DNA from: Thermodesulfovibrionia bacterium | Lineage (GTDB): Bacteria > Nitrospirota > Thermodesulfovibrionia > UBA6902 | DNA: 12,839 bases | Reading direction: 5' to 3' | NCBI GenBank assembly: GCA_947258735.1 | Contig: CAMYJJ010000058.1 | Location: 1-12,839 of the forward strand | In this document: positions 12,794 to 12,839 of the stretch, piece by piece | Numbering within the stretch: the stretch's first letter is position 1 | Layout of the letters: each line of letters opens with the position of its first letter | Notes under the pieces: generated by a model | What the model was told of the DNA's origin: nothing | Database searches by the model: none | What the model saw: the letters and a program-made list of their open reading frames with translations, nothing else | Program-made: the position numbers and the translations under genes

Positions 12794-12839
12794 TTTTTAT
12801 CCTTAATAAAGTTCAAGATTGTATCCGTTACATATTCTA
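12790..12839 (-). CDS. C-terminal end of an unidentified upstream gene, overlapping the epimerase start (partial)
   Basis: A minus-strand frame entering from the right edge reads EYVTDTILNFIKDKK and stops at TGA 12790-12792, overlapping the epimerase ATG in an ATGA arrangement. The other two minus frames have stops in this stretch. A four-base overlap is typical of co-transcribed, translationally coupled genes, and the peptide has a helical, lysine-ending look. Only fifteen full codons are visible, so the gene cannot be identified and chance is not excluded. Confidence 0.45.
   Translation of the reverse strand, partial: EYVTDTILNFIKDKK

Overview
The window looks like part of a surface-glycan (O-antigen, capsule or exopolysaccharide type) locus of a Gram-negative bacterium. 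By eye the base composition is moderate (roughly mid-40s % GC). Shine-Dalgarno sites are ordinary, two secreted repeat proteins carry Sec-type signal peptides, and the gene mix (GT2 and GT-C glycosyltransferases, Trm112-headed methyltransferase, AsnB amidotransferase, SBBP and FG-GAP proteins) recalls Desulfobacterota, Nitrospirota or related lineages. That placement is an impression, not proof. No rRNA, tRNA, transposase, integrase or CRISPR array was seen.

Layout. Left edge to 1502, minus strand: a membrane GT-C glycosyltransferase cut by the window edge, and upstream of it a DPM1-like GT2 with two C-terminal membrane helices. 1503-1649 is a divergent intergenic region containing a 17-bp palindrome that carries an extended -10 element on each strand. 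1650-3545, plus strand: a full-length glutamine-hydrolysing asparagine-synthetase-type amidotransferase, the only plus-strand gene. 3546-3762 is a convergent gap with no clear terminator. 3763-8038, minus strand: two adjacent secreted proteins, a seven-repeat FG-GAP/VCBS beta-propeller and a 952-residue protein with sixteen SBBP-type repeats. They end in the same roughly 90-residue C-terminal module although their repeat regions are unrelated. 8039-8355 is a 317-bp gap with a good sigma70-like promoter driving the repeat-protein pair. 8356-12793, minus strand: a tightly packed run, in transcription order NAD-dependent sugar epimerase/dehydratase, DPM1-like GT2, Nudix hydrolase, rhamnosyltransferase-like GT2, and a zinc-ribbon-headed SAM methyltransferase. 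The end of a further upstream gene overlaps the epimerase start by ATGA at the right edge.

How they may work together (inference): the epimerase makes a nucleotide sugar, the DPM-type GT2s charge polyprenyl phosphate, the GT-C enzyme uses a polyprenyl-linked sugar on the outer face of the membrane, and the other GT2, the methyltransferase and the amidotransferase extend or decorate the glycan. The two propeller proteins are exported and sit inside the glycan cluster. They share a C-terminal module that may be an anchoring, sorting or glycan-contact domain, which is the most interesting feature of the window.
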